From positions 4,784,501-4,848,500 of the forward strand of contig NZ_CP060825.1 in assembly GCF_014489615.1 (NCBI RefSeq): a DNA stretch of 64,000 bases, in the 5' to 3' direction. Below, in pieces: positions 50,979 to 59,398 of this stretch. The position numbers and the translations under genes were made by a program. This DNA is from Streptomyces genisteinicus (GTDB taxonomy: Bacteria; Actinomycetota; Actinomycetes; Streptomycetales; Streptomycetaceae). The first letter of the stretch is position 1, and each line of letters begins with the position of its first letter. Below the pieces are notes generated by a model, which made no database searches, was not told the DNA's origin, and was given only the letters and a program-made list of their open reading frames with translations.

Positions 50979-53750
50979 TCACAGCGACCCCTTGCGGGTG
51001 AGGTGGTTGAAGGCGAACCACCCCGGCAGCACCGGCAGCCACAGCGTCATCATCCGGTACAGCAGCACCGCCGGGGCGGCAACCTCCTTCGGTACGCCGA
51101 CCAGCACCAGGCCGCCGAGCAGCGCGCCCTCCACCGCGCCCACGCCGCCGGGCGTCGGCGCGGCCGAGCCGAGGGCGTTGCCGGCCAGGAAGACCACCGC
51201 GATGCTGGCGTAGCTGATCGGCTGGTTGCCGCCGTCGACCGCCCGGATCGAGGCGTCCAGGCACATCACGAACACACCGGTCAGCAGCAGCATGCCGCCG
51301 ATGCCGGTGAGCAGCTTCATCGGCCGCTGGAGCACGTCCAGCATGCGCGGCACCACACCGGCGAAGAGCGAGCGCAGCCGGGTCACGACGAACTTCCGCA
51401 GGAACGGGATCGCCGTCACCACCAGCACCAGCACGGCGACCGTCAGCAGACCGGCGATCACCGTCCTCGACGGGGTGAAGGACGCCGTCCGCTCGGTCCC
51501 GGTCAGGTAGCCGAAGAGGAGCAGCAGCAGGATGTGGCAGCCCAGGCCGAAGAGCTGCGAGGCGCCCACGCTCGCCACCGCGAGGCCGGGGCGCACGCCG
51601 GACCGCTGGAGGAAGCGGGTGTTGAGCGCCACGCCGCCGACCGCCGCCGGAGCCACGATCTTGACGAACGAACCGGCCACCTGAGCCCACACGGTGGGCC
51701 GGAAGCCGACGCGCTCGGGCACGAAGCCGAGCAGGCTCATGGCCGCGGCGATGTAGCTGAGCGCCGAGAACGCCAGCGCCGCCGCGACCCAGCCCCAGTG
51801 CGCGCGCTCGAAGACCGTGCCGAAGTCGATGCCCGCGATCTGCGACAGCAGGAAGTACGCGGCGACGGCCCCGGCGATGAAGCTGACCAGGGTGCGCGGT
51901 CTGATCCGTTCCAGACGGACCGGCTCGACCGGCGCCTGCGGCCTGATCAGCAGCACCTGGGCGCGGATCTGCGAGAGCAGGTCCTCCTCGCGGGCCTCGT
52001 CGAGCGCCTCGTCGACGGCGCGCTTGTCGGCCTGCCGCTCCGCCTTCTCGACCTTGCGGGCCGCCTTGCGGTCGTCCTTGCGGTCGTCGGCGGGGGGCGC
52101 CTCGGCCTCGGTGCGGGCCCGTCGCGCCGCGGCCGACGCCTCCAGCACCGCCTCACGCTCGCGGGCCGCCCGCTCCCGGGCCTGCTGGCGCAGGGTGGCC
52201 CGGGTGGAGCGGCTCAGCGCGATCGGCTGGAGCAGCGGCAGGCAGTCGGCCACCGCGTCCGGGCCGAGCACCTCGACCGCCGCGGCGACCGCGCGCTCCG
52301 CGCCGACCCGCAGGCCCAGCGTGGCCAGGAGCTGCGCGATGTCCATCCGCAGGACCAGATCCCCGGCGGCGATCTCGCCGCCCCGCAGGTCCGTGACGAT
52401 CACCCGGCCCGCGCCGTCGACCATGATCGCGTCGCCGGCGAGCCGGCGGTGCGCGATCCGGCGCGACTGGAGCGCCCTGACCTGGCGCCAGGCGCCGAGC
52501 ACCACCTCGTCGGTGATCTCCTCGTCGGAGAGGGAGTCGAGCAGCCGCCCGCCCTGGTGCTCGTAGACCAGCATCACGGCGTCCGGGCCGAGCTCGGAGG
52601 TGGCGATCAGCTTGGGGGCGTTGGCGCCGGCGGCGATCGCCGCGTACGCGAGCAGCGCCTCCTGCTCCAGCGCCTGGCGCAGCGACTGGATGGAGCGGCG
52701 GGTGGTGATGGACCGCAGGGTCAGCCGCCGCCACACCCGGTAGAAGAAGCCGTGCGCCTGCTGCTCGCGGTCGACGACGGTGACGTCCAGCGGGGGGCCG
52801 TCCTCCATCGACACGATGTACCGGCGGCCGCGGTCCTGGTCGGTGTTCTCCGGGGTGTCCTCGGCCCGCATCGCGCTCACCGGGCGGAAGCCGACGTGCC
52901 GCAGACCGGCGAGCAGCGTCTGGCCGGTGGGGCGGACGTTCGGCGAGCCGACCGCGTAGAGGGTGCCGTACGCCACCGTCCAGCCGAGGAGGACGGTGAG
53001 GATGATCGAGAACGGGGTGGTGTAGCCGGCGACCAGCATGGCGAAGGCGTCGAGCAGCAGCACCACCCAGAGGATCACCCGCCAGCGGGGTCTGCGGGCC
53101 ATCCCGACCGCCGTCATGTAGGCGATCACGGGTGCCAGGTAGCCATGCACGGGATCGGTCAGCCCGTCCGCGCGGGCCTGGGTCAGCGCGTCCTGGAGGC
53201 TGCCCGGGGCGGCGCGCGAGACCCACAGGTCGGTCGCGAGCGTCACCCCGTGCGCCAGCACCGCCGCGAGCACGCCGTCGGCGATCCGCAGCCCGTCGCG
53301 TTTGACCAGCCGCTCGATGGCGAAGGCCACCGGCACCAGCAGCACCGCGATGCTCGACACCAGGCCCGCGATCTTGACCAGCAGGTCGGGCGCCTGGTCG
53401 GTGCCCTTGCTGATGTCGGACTCGAGGCCGGTCGTGGTGCCCTGGGCGAAGGCGGCGACGGCGAGCACGAGCGCGATGGCCAGGATGCCCACCAGCAGCC
53501 GCATCAGGTCCGAGGGGCGGTGGACGCGGGCGGCGAGCAGCGGTTCGTCACCGGAGACCCGGTCGGCTCCGGTCTGCGAGCTCACCGCGGTGGCGCCGGC
53601 CGGGACCTCGGAGTCGGCGGGGCCCCGGCCGGGCGCGCCGTCGGGGACGGACGCGCCGGAGCGCGGCCCGGACCCGGGGCCGTCCGTCGCGTGAGGAGCC
53701 TGCACGCCCTGCTCCTTCGCCGTCTCGGTCTCTTCTTGATCTCGTATCAC
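50979..53750 (-). CDS. Pseudokinase-like and LPG-synthase-type membrane fusion protein
   Basis: Predicted 923 residues, GTG 53750. The N-terminal part has about six helices (LLVGILAIALVLAVAAFAQG to LDAFAMLVAGYTTPFSIILT). A cytoplasmic kinase-like region (about 325-500) shows RRIAHRRLAGDAIMVDGAGR, VIVTDLRGGEIAAGD, which mimics the catalytic HxD and DFG loops but with HRR and DLRG. A charged coiled coil (EAVLEASAAARRARTEAEAP) follows. The C-terminal ~320 residues are the UPF0104/LPG-synthase TM family (FIAGAVAAYFLLSQIAGIDF; NALGSAAPTPGGVGAVEGAL). A lipid flippase or sensor controlled by the degenerate kinase domain is possible; this is inference. Confidence 0.75.
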   Translation of the reverse strand: MIRDQEETETAKEQGVQAPHATDGPGSGPRSGASVPDGAPGRGPADSEVPAGATAVSSQTGADRVSGDEPLLAARVHRPSDLMRLLVGILAIALVLAVAAFAQGTTTGLESDISKGTDQAPDLLVKIAGLVSSIAVLLVPVAFAIERLVKRDGLRIADGVLAAVLAHGVTLATDLWVSRAAPGSLQDALTQARADGLTDPVHGYLAPVIAYMTAVGMARRPRWRVILWVVLLLDAFAMLVAGYTTPFSIILTVLLGWTVAYGTLYAVGSPNVRPTGQTLLAGLRHVGFRPVSAMRAEDTPENTDQDRGRRYIVSMEDGPPLDVTVVDREQQAHGFFYRVWRRLTLRSITTRRSIQSLRQALEQEALLAYAAIAAGANAPKLIATSELGPDAVMLVYEHQGGRLLDSLSDEEITDEVVLGAWRQVRALQSRRIAHRRLAGDAIMVDGAGRVIVTDLRGGEIAAGDLVLRMDIAQLLATLGLRVGAERAVAAAVEVLGPDAVADCLPLLQPIALSRSTRATLRQQARERAAREREAVLEASAAARRARTEAEAPPADDRKDDRKAARKVEKAERQADKRAVDEALDEAREEDLLSQIRAQVLLIRPQAPVEPVRLERIRPRTLVSFIAGAVAAYFLLSQIAGIDFGTVFERAHWGWVAAALAFSALSYIAAAMSLLGFVPERVGFRPTVWAQVAGSFVKIVAPAAVGGVALNTRFLQRSGVRPGLAVASVGASQLFGLGCHILLLLLFGYLTGTERTASFTPSRTVIAGLLTVAVLVLVVTAIPFLRKFVVTRLRSLFAGVVPRMLDVLQRPMKLLTGIGGMLLLTGVFVMCLDASIRAVDGGNQPISYASIAVVFLAGNALGSAAPTPGGVGAVEGALLGGLVLVGVPKEVAAPAVLLYRMMTLWLPVLPGWFAFNHLTRKGSL

Positions 53751-53911
53751 CAGTCACCGCCCGCACGATGGTGGCACGACCCGGCGACAGAGGCGGGTAT
53801 CAGGGTGTTTTGCGGGCGACAAGTGCGCCCGCGATGTCCTGCTTCGAGTCTTGTGCTCCGATTCTCCCCCGGCCTGTGGAGTTGTCGGTGCCGTGCGGCA
53901 GGATGGGACGG

Positions 53912-54322
53912 ATGGACGACCGGATGGGCGAACCGCCCGAGTACCCCGACTACGCCGAGCGTGTGCTGGAGGTCGCCGAGCTCGTCCCCGCGGGCCGCGT
54001 GATGACCTACGGGGACGTCGCCGAATGGCTCGGCGAGGGCGGTCCGCGCCAGGTCGGCAGAGCCATGGCGCTCTACGGCGGCGCGGTCCCCTGGTGGCGG
54101 GTCGTCCGGGCGGACGGCGTCCTGCTGCCCGGCCACGAACTGCGCGCCCTGGAGCGGTACCGTGCGGAGGGCACGCCGCTGCGCGAGGCGTCGCGGAGTG
54201 CCGGGGACCACGTGCCCCGCCTGGACATGAAGCGGGCGCGATGGGACGGCGCGGCCGGTCCGGGGCCCGCGCGGGAGCCGGCGGACTCCACCGCCGTCCC
54301 GGACGGCGCACGGGCCGAATGA
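53912..54322 (+). CDS. Alkyltransferase-like (ATL) DNA-binding protein
   Basis: Predicted 136 residues from ATG 53912; ATG 53903 is an in-frame alternative. The MGMT-type helix-turn-helix and active-site region is AGRVMTYGDVAEWLGEGGPR, QVGRAMALYGGAVPWWRVVR. Where true methylguanine methyltransferases have PCHRV, this has PWWRV, so it cannot accept a methyl group. ATL proteins bind O6-alkylguanine and hand lesions to nucleotide excision repair. It neighbours the AdnA gene, as Rv3204 does. Confidence 0.88.
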   Translation: MDDRMGEPPEYPDYAERVLEVAELVPAGRVMTYGDVAEWLGEGGPRQVGRAMALYGGAVPWWRVVRADGVLLPGHELRALERYRAEGTPLREASRSAGDHVPRLDMKRARWDGAAGPGPAREPADSTAVPDGARAE

Positions 54323-54456
54323 CACGCAGGCCCGCCGCACGGCGCACGGGCGCACTGACGCGGCGGCCCGCCGCACGGAGTGAACCGGCGTAGCCTCTCC
54401 GGCGCGCGGCGCACGCGACCTCACCACCAGCACACCCACCAGGACCGGCGATCCAC

Positions 54457-57400
54457 GTGAGTTCCTCCTCCACCACGGGGCGTACGACGTACCCGCACCA
54501 GGTACGGCGGAGGCCCGCGGGCGCGTACCGGCTGGTGCGCACACCCCCCGACCCCGTGGTTCCCCCTCACCTGGACGCAGCGCAGCGTGCGGTGGTTGAT
54601 CACGGGGAAGGCCCGCTGCTGGTCCTCGCGGGGCCGGGGACCGGCAAGACGACCACCCTGGTGGAGTCCGTCGCCGCCCGGATCGCCCGCGGCCAGGACC
54701 CCGCCCGGATCCTGGTCCTCACCTTCAGCCGCAAGGCCGCGGTCGAACTGCGCGACCGGATGGCCCTGCGGCTCGGCGGCGCCCACGGTCCGCAGGCGAC
54801 CACCTTCCACTCCTTCTGCTACGCGCTGATCCGCGCACACCAGGACGCGGACCTCTTCTCCGAACCCCTGCGACTGCTGTCCGGCCCCGAACAGGACGTG
54901 GCCCTGCGCGAGATGCTCGCCGGACACGTCGCTCTGGAACGCGAGGGGCGGGCGGCCGTCCGCTGGCCCGGCGACCTGCGGGCCTGCCTCACCACCCGCG
55001 GCTTCGCCGACGAGGTCCGCGCGGTGCTCGCGCGCAGCCGGGAACTCGGCCTCGGCCCGGACGCCCTCGCCCGCTTCGCGGCGCGGACCGGCCGGCCCGA
55101 CTGGGGCGCCGCGGCGGCGTTCCTCGCGGAGTACCTGGACGTGCTCGACATGCAGGGGGTGCTCGACTACGCGGAGCTGGTGCACCGCGCCGTGCTCCTC
55201 GCCGAGCGGGATCTCGCGCCGGACGACTTCCCCTACGATGCGGTCTTCGTGGACGAGTACCAGGACACCGACCCGGCGCAGGTCCGGCTGCTCCACGCGC
55301 TCGCCGGCCGGGGACGCACCCTGGTCGCCTTCGGCGACCCCGACCAGTCGATCTACGCCTTCCGGGGCGCCGACGTGAACGGCATCCTCGACTTCCCCGA
55401 CGCCTTCCCCCGCCGGGACGGCCGGCCCGCCGGGGTCGCGGTCCTGACCACGTCCCGGCGGAGCGGTGCCGGCCTGCTGGCGGCGACCCGGCAGCTGACC
55501 CGCCGGATGCCCCTCACCCGGCTTCCGGCCGAGCGCGTCCGCGCGCACCGGGAACCGTCCGCCGTGCGCGAGGGCGGGCGGGTGGAGGTGTTCACGTACC
55601 CGACGGCGTCGACCGAGACCGACAACATCGCGGACGTCCTGCGCCGCGCCCATCTGGAGGACGGCGTCCCCTGGCGCGAGATGGCGGTCCTGGTGCGCGC
55701 GGGCGGCCGCGCCATCCCGACCCTGCGCCGCGCCCTGACCTCGGCCGGAGTGCCGGTGGAGGTCTCCGGCGACGACATCCCGCTGCGCCACGAGCCCGCC
55801 GTCTCCCCGCTCCTGACCGCCCTGCGCGTCTGCGCCGCGGCCACGGCCGCGGTCACCGGCTCCGCGGGCGGGGCTCCCGTGAGGGGGATTCCCGAGGGTG
55901 GGGTGCCCGCGGGTGGGGATGAGGGCGAGGGCGAAGCGGGGGCCGGTGATGGGGCCGCGGATGCACGGGTCGAGGACGAGGGCGGGGGCGCGCACGAGGT
56001 CGGGAGCGGCGCCGGGGCCGGGTCCGGCGTCGCCCGGGTGACCGCGGAGGGCGAGGAGGGCGCGGAGGCCGTCGGGTCCGGCCCGGGTGACGTGGTGTCT
56101 GCGGAGGCCGTCGGGCCGGGCGCGGCTGCGGGCGACCCGGCCGGCGAGCTCGCGGGCGGCGAGGCGGCTGCCGGGCCGCAGGGCGACGGGGCCGCATCGC
56201 CCCGGGCCGATGCGGCCGCGGCCGAGCGCCCCGGTCCGGCGGCACGGTTCGGCGGGATGGACGCGGAGACCGCCGCCGTGCTGCTGACCTCGCCCCTGGG
56301 AGGCATGGACACCGCCGATCTGCGCCGCCTCGGCCGGGCGCTGCGCGACGAGGAGCGGGCGGCGGGCAACCGGGTGCCGCCGCCCTCCGACGTCCTGATC
56401 GCACGGGCGCTCGCCGAGCCGGAGCGCCTGGTCGCACACGACGCCGCCCACGCGCGCGGGGCCCAGCGGCTCGGCGCCCTGCTCCGCAGGACGCGCGAGC
56501 TGCTCGCCGGCGGCGGCACCGCCGAGGAGGCGCTCTGGCTGCTCTGGGACGGCACGTCCTGGCCGCAGCGGCTGGAGCGCGCCGCCTTCCGCGGCGGCCC
56601 CGGCGGCCGCAACGCCGACCGGGACCTCGACGCGGTGTGCGCCCTCTTCGAGACGGCCGCCCGTGCCGAGGAGCGCACCGGCGGCCGGGGCGCCCTCAAC
56701 TTCATCGAGGAACTCGACGCCCAGGACATCGCCGCCGACACCCTCTCCCGCCGGGAGGCCCGCCCCGACGCCGTACGCCTGATGACCGCGCACCGCTCCA
56801 AGGGCCTGGAGTGGAGCCTGGTCGTGGTCGCGGGCGTGCAGGAAGGGCTCTGGCCCGACCTGCGGCGCCGCGGCTCGCTGCTGGAGGCGGACCGCATCGG
56901 CCGGGACGGCCTCGCCGAGCCGCTGCCCCCGGGGGCGCTGCTGGCGGAGGAGCGCCGGCTCTTCTACGTGGCCGCGACCCGGGCCCGTGACCGGCTCGTG
57001 GTCACCGCCGTCAAGGCCCCGGCGGACGACGGTGACCAGCCCTCCCGCTTCCTCACCGAGCTGGGCGCCGAGCCCCGCGACGTCACCGGCCGCCCGCGGC
57101 GTCCGCTCGCCGTCGCCCCGCTCGTCGCGGAACTGCGCGCCACGACCGTCGACCCGGCGGCGTCGCCCGCGCTGCGCGACGCCGCCGCGCGGCGGCTCGC
57201 CCGGCTCGCCGCGCTCAGCGACGAGGAGGGCCAGCCGCTGGTGCCCTCGGCCCACCCGTACCGCTGGTGGGGCATGTTCGACCCGACGCACAGCGCGGTG
57301 CCGCTGCGCGACCGGGACCGGCCCGTGGCCCTGTCCGGCAGCGCCCTGGACCAGCTCGCCAACACCTGCGCCCTCCAGTGGTTCCTGGGGCGCGAGGTCA

Positions 57401-58125
57401 AGGCGGACGTCCCGGCCACCGCCGCGCAGGGGTTCGGCAACGTGATCCACGTCCTGGCCGACGAAGTGGCCTCCGGCCGCACGCCCGCCGATCTCGCCGT
57501 CCTCATGGAGCGTCTCGACACCGTCTGGGACGGACTGGTCTTCGACGCGCCCTGGAAGTCCGCGCAGGAGAAGGAGCACGCCCGGGTCGCCCTGGAGCGC
57601 TTCCTCCGCTGGCACGTGACGGACCGGGCGGGACGCACCACCGCCGCCACCGAGCACGACTTCGACGTGACGCTGGAGGCCGGCGCGTACGAGGTGCGCA
57701 TCCGCGGCTCCATGGACCGGGTCGAGGAGGACGCCGGGGGCCGGGCGTACGTGGTCGACTTCAAGACGGGCAAGCAGGCTCCGACGCGCGACGAGGTCGC
57801 CCGCCATCCGCAGCTCGCCGTCTACCAGCTCGCCGTCCGGGAGGGAGCCGTCGACGACGTCTTCGACGGCCGCCGCCCCGAGGCCGGCGGGGCGGAACTG
57901 GTGCACCTGCGGCAGGCGGCCCCGCAGAAGGAGGGCGGCGACGCGCTGCCCAGGGTCCAGGCGCAGGAGGCGCCCTCGGGGGAGTGGGTGGGCGAGCTGC
58001 TCGCCACCGCCGCGGGCAGGGTGCTCGACGAGCGCTTCACCCCGTCGGCCGGTCAGCACTGCGCCCACTGCACCTTCCGGGCGTCGTGCAGCGCGCAGCC
58101 GGAGGGCCGCCAAATAGTGGAATGA
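54457..58125 (+). CDS. adnA: Helicase-nuclease subunit AdnA
   Basis: Predicted 1222 residues, GTG 54457. The UvrD-type motor has AGPGTGKTTTLVESVAARIA, VDEYQDTDPAQVRLLHAL, FGDPDQSIYAFRGAD and MTAHRSKGLEWSLVVVAGVQ. The C-terminal RecB-like nuclease has YVVDFKTGKQ and HPQLAVYQLA, and Cys 971, 1202, 1205 and 1211 can hold a [4Fe-4S] cluster. It matches mycobacterial AdnA, which with AdnB resects double-strand breaks. Residues about 467-596 are a Gly/Ala/Glu low-complexity insertion inside the motor, making it longer than Rv3202c. AdnB lies 1.3 kb downstream, past a lipoprotein gene. Confidence 0.9.
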   Translation: MSSSSTTGRTTYPHQVRRRPAGAYRLVRTPPDPVVPPHLDAAQRAVVDHGEGPLLVLAGPGTGKTTTLVESVAARIARGQDPARILVLTFSRKAAVELRDRMALRLGGAHGPQATTFHSFCYALIRAHQDADLFSEPLRLLSGPEQDVALREMLAGHVALEREGRAAVRWPGDLRACLTTRGFADEVRAVLARSRELGLGPDALARFAARTGRPDWGAAAAFLAEYLDVLDMQGVLDYAELVHRAVLLAERDLAPDDFPYDAVFVDEYQDTDPAQVRLLHALAGRGRTLVAFGDPDQSIYAFRGADVNGILDFPDAFPRRDGRPAGVAVLTTSRRSGAGLLAATRQLTRRMPLTRLPAERVRAHREPSAVREGGRVEVFTYPTASTETDNIADVLRRAHLEDGVPWREMAVLVRAGGRAIPTLRRALTSAGVPVEVSGDDIPLRHEPAVSPLLTALRVCAAATAAVTGSAGGAPVRGIPEGGVPAGGDEGEGEAGAGDGAADARVEDEGGGAHEVGSGAGAGSGVARVTAEGEEGAEAVGSGPGDVVSAEAVGPGAAAGDPAGELAGGEAAAGPQGDGAASPRADAAAAERPGPAARFGGMDAETAAVLLTSPLGGMDTADLRRLGRALRDEERAAGNRVPPPSDVLIARALAEPERLVAHDAAHARGAQRLGALLRRTRELLAGGGTAEEALWLLWDGTSWPQRLERAAFRGGPGGRNADRDLDAVCALFETAARAEERTGGRGALNFIEELDAQDIAADTLSRREARPDAVRLMTAHRSKGLEWSLVVVAGVQEGLWPDLRRRGSLLEADRIGRDGLAEPLPPGALLAEERRLFYVAATRARDRLVVTAVKAPADDGDQPSRFLTELGAEPRDVTGRPRRPLAVAPLVAELRATTVDPAASPALRDAAARRLARLAALSDEEGQPLVPSAHPYRWWGMFDPTHSAVPLRDRDRPVALSGSALDQLANTCALQWFLGREVKADVPATAAQGFGNVIHVLADEVASGRTPADLAVLMERLDTVWDGLVFDAPWKSAQEKEHARVALERFLRWHVTDRAGRTTAATEHDFDVTLEAGAYEVRIRGSMDRVEEDAGGRAYVVDFKTGKQAPTRDEVARHPQLAVYQLAVREGAVDDVFDGRRPEAGGAELVHLRQAAPQKEGGDALPRVQAQEAPSGEWVGELLATAAGRVLDERFTPSAGQHCAHCTFRASCSAQPEGRQIVE

Positions 58126-58233
58126 TCGGTGTTTTGCGGAGGATCATCCCTGGTGCGGCTTCCCGGGTGCATCCAATGAAGGTCACCGTGGCCCGTCCGG
58201 GCCACGGCAGACGGACCTTCGAGGAGACACCAC

Positions 58234-59202
58234 ATGGCCACGAGGAAGTCCCTGGCAGCGGCGATCGTGTGCGCCGGCACCGTGGCGGGGCTCGCGGGCT
58301 GCTCCCAGGACGGCGACGTCCGGGCCGGGAGCGCGGCGGGCGGGCGCAAGGAACCGGTGGCGGTGACGAGTGCCGCGACGGCGGGTCCGTTCAAGGGGAT
58401 GAGCGCCGACCGGATCGCGGACAAGGCGATCGCGGCCATGAAGTCCGCCGACTCCCTGCGGATGGCCGGATCGATCGAGAGCGACGGGGACCCGGTCACC
58501 GTCGACCTGGCCATGGACTCCCGCGACAACTGCACGGGCGGCCTCGGCGTCCGGGGCGGCAGGGCCGAACTGCGCAGGCTGAGCGACGTGATCTATCTGA
58601 AGGGGGACGGGGCCTTCTGGCGGGCGACCATGGACGAACGCTCCTTGGCGTCCCCCGACGGCGGCGGTGACGGCGTGGTCGAGCTGATGACCGACCGCTG
58701 GGTCAAGATGCCCACGAGCGCGATCGCCGACATGCGGGGCGTGTGCGACCTCGACGCGATGCTGTCCGAACTCGACGACGAGGACGACCCCGCCGGCATG
58801 ACCCTCGGCCGGGACACCGAGGTCGACGGGGTCCCCGTCGCCACGCTGGTGAAGAAGGAGGGCCGCGAGACGACGACCGCCTACGTGGCGAAGGAGGGCA
58901 GCCCCTACCTCCTGAAGGTCGTCAGGGCCGGCGGCGACGACGCCGGGTCGGTCGGGTTCTCGGACTTCGACGAGCCGGTACGGGTGCAGGCGCCGCCGTC
59001 GGACGAGGTCGTGGACCTGGAGAAGCTCGGCGGGACGGTCGGGCCGGACCCGTCGGGCAGCGCCTCGCCCGACTCCGACCCGGACACCGGGACCGGGCCG
59101 TCGGAGGAGGCGACGCCCTCGTCCTCGGCGGACGCCCCCGAGGAGGGCGAGGAGACCGGCTTCGGAGCCGGGGCCGAGCGGGGCGGTTCCGGCAGGCCGT
59201 GA
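58234..59202 (+). CDS. Lipoprotein of the LppX-like type
   Basis: Predicted 322 residues, ATG 58234 with GAGGAGACACCAC upstream. Signal peptide and lipobox: IVCAGTVAGLAGCSQDGDVR. The mature start FKGMSADRIADKAIAAMKSA, DSLRMAGSIESDGDPVTVDL parallels the lipoprotein at 22143 (KxxAAVDGADAVRLSGSLVS). A C-terminal Ser/Asp/Pro/Glu-rich tail (EEATPSSSADAPEEGEETGF) is likely disordered. Ligand unknown. Its stop falls inside a repeated sequence and it sits between adnA and adnB on the same strand. Confidence 0.75.
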   Translation: MATRKSLAAAIVCAGTVAGLAGCSQDGDVRAGSAAGGRKEPVAVTSAATAGPFKGMSADRIADKAIAAMKSADSLRMAGSIESDGDPVTVDLAMDSRDNCTGGLGVRGGRAELRRLSDVIYLKGDGAFWRATMDERSLASPDGGGDGVVELMTDRWVKMPTSAIADMRGVCDLDAMLSELDDEDDPAGMTLGRDTEVDGVPVATLVKKEGRETTTAYVAKEGSPYLLKVVRAGGDDAGSVGFSDFDEPVRVQAPPSDEVVDLEKLGGTVGPDPSGSASPDSDPDTGTGPSEEATPSSSADAPEEGEETGFGAGAERGGSGRP

Positions 59203-59375
59203 CGGGCGGCGGGCAGTGGCCCGCCCGGGGTCGGGGCCGGGCGGGGTGAGCGGGACGGCGTGCCGGGCGCGGTGGTGCAGGCAGACCGTGACGGGCGCGG
59301 TGGCGCAGGCAGGCCGTGACGGGCGGCGGGCCTGACGGGCCGCCGCGGTCGGGGCCGGGCGGCAGTGGCTGTCGG
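59191..59375. repeat. Local duplication between lipoprotein and adnB
   Basis: A 24-bp word beginning GGCAGGCCGTGACGGGCGGC is identical at 59191-59214 and 59308-59331. The word GTCGGGGCCGGGCGG also occurs in each half (about 59230 and 59350). A third, weaker copy lies at about 59277-59300. This is a decayed tandem duplication of roughly 117 bp. Confidence 0.7.
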
Positions 59376-59398
59376 ATGTCCCGGTTAGCCTCTTTGGG

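Noticed and set aside
54421..58113. 1230-codon minus-strand open frame over adnA
   Set aside because: Same reason; no motif, start context or homology-like pattern.
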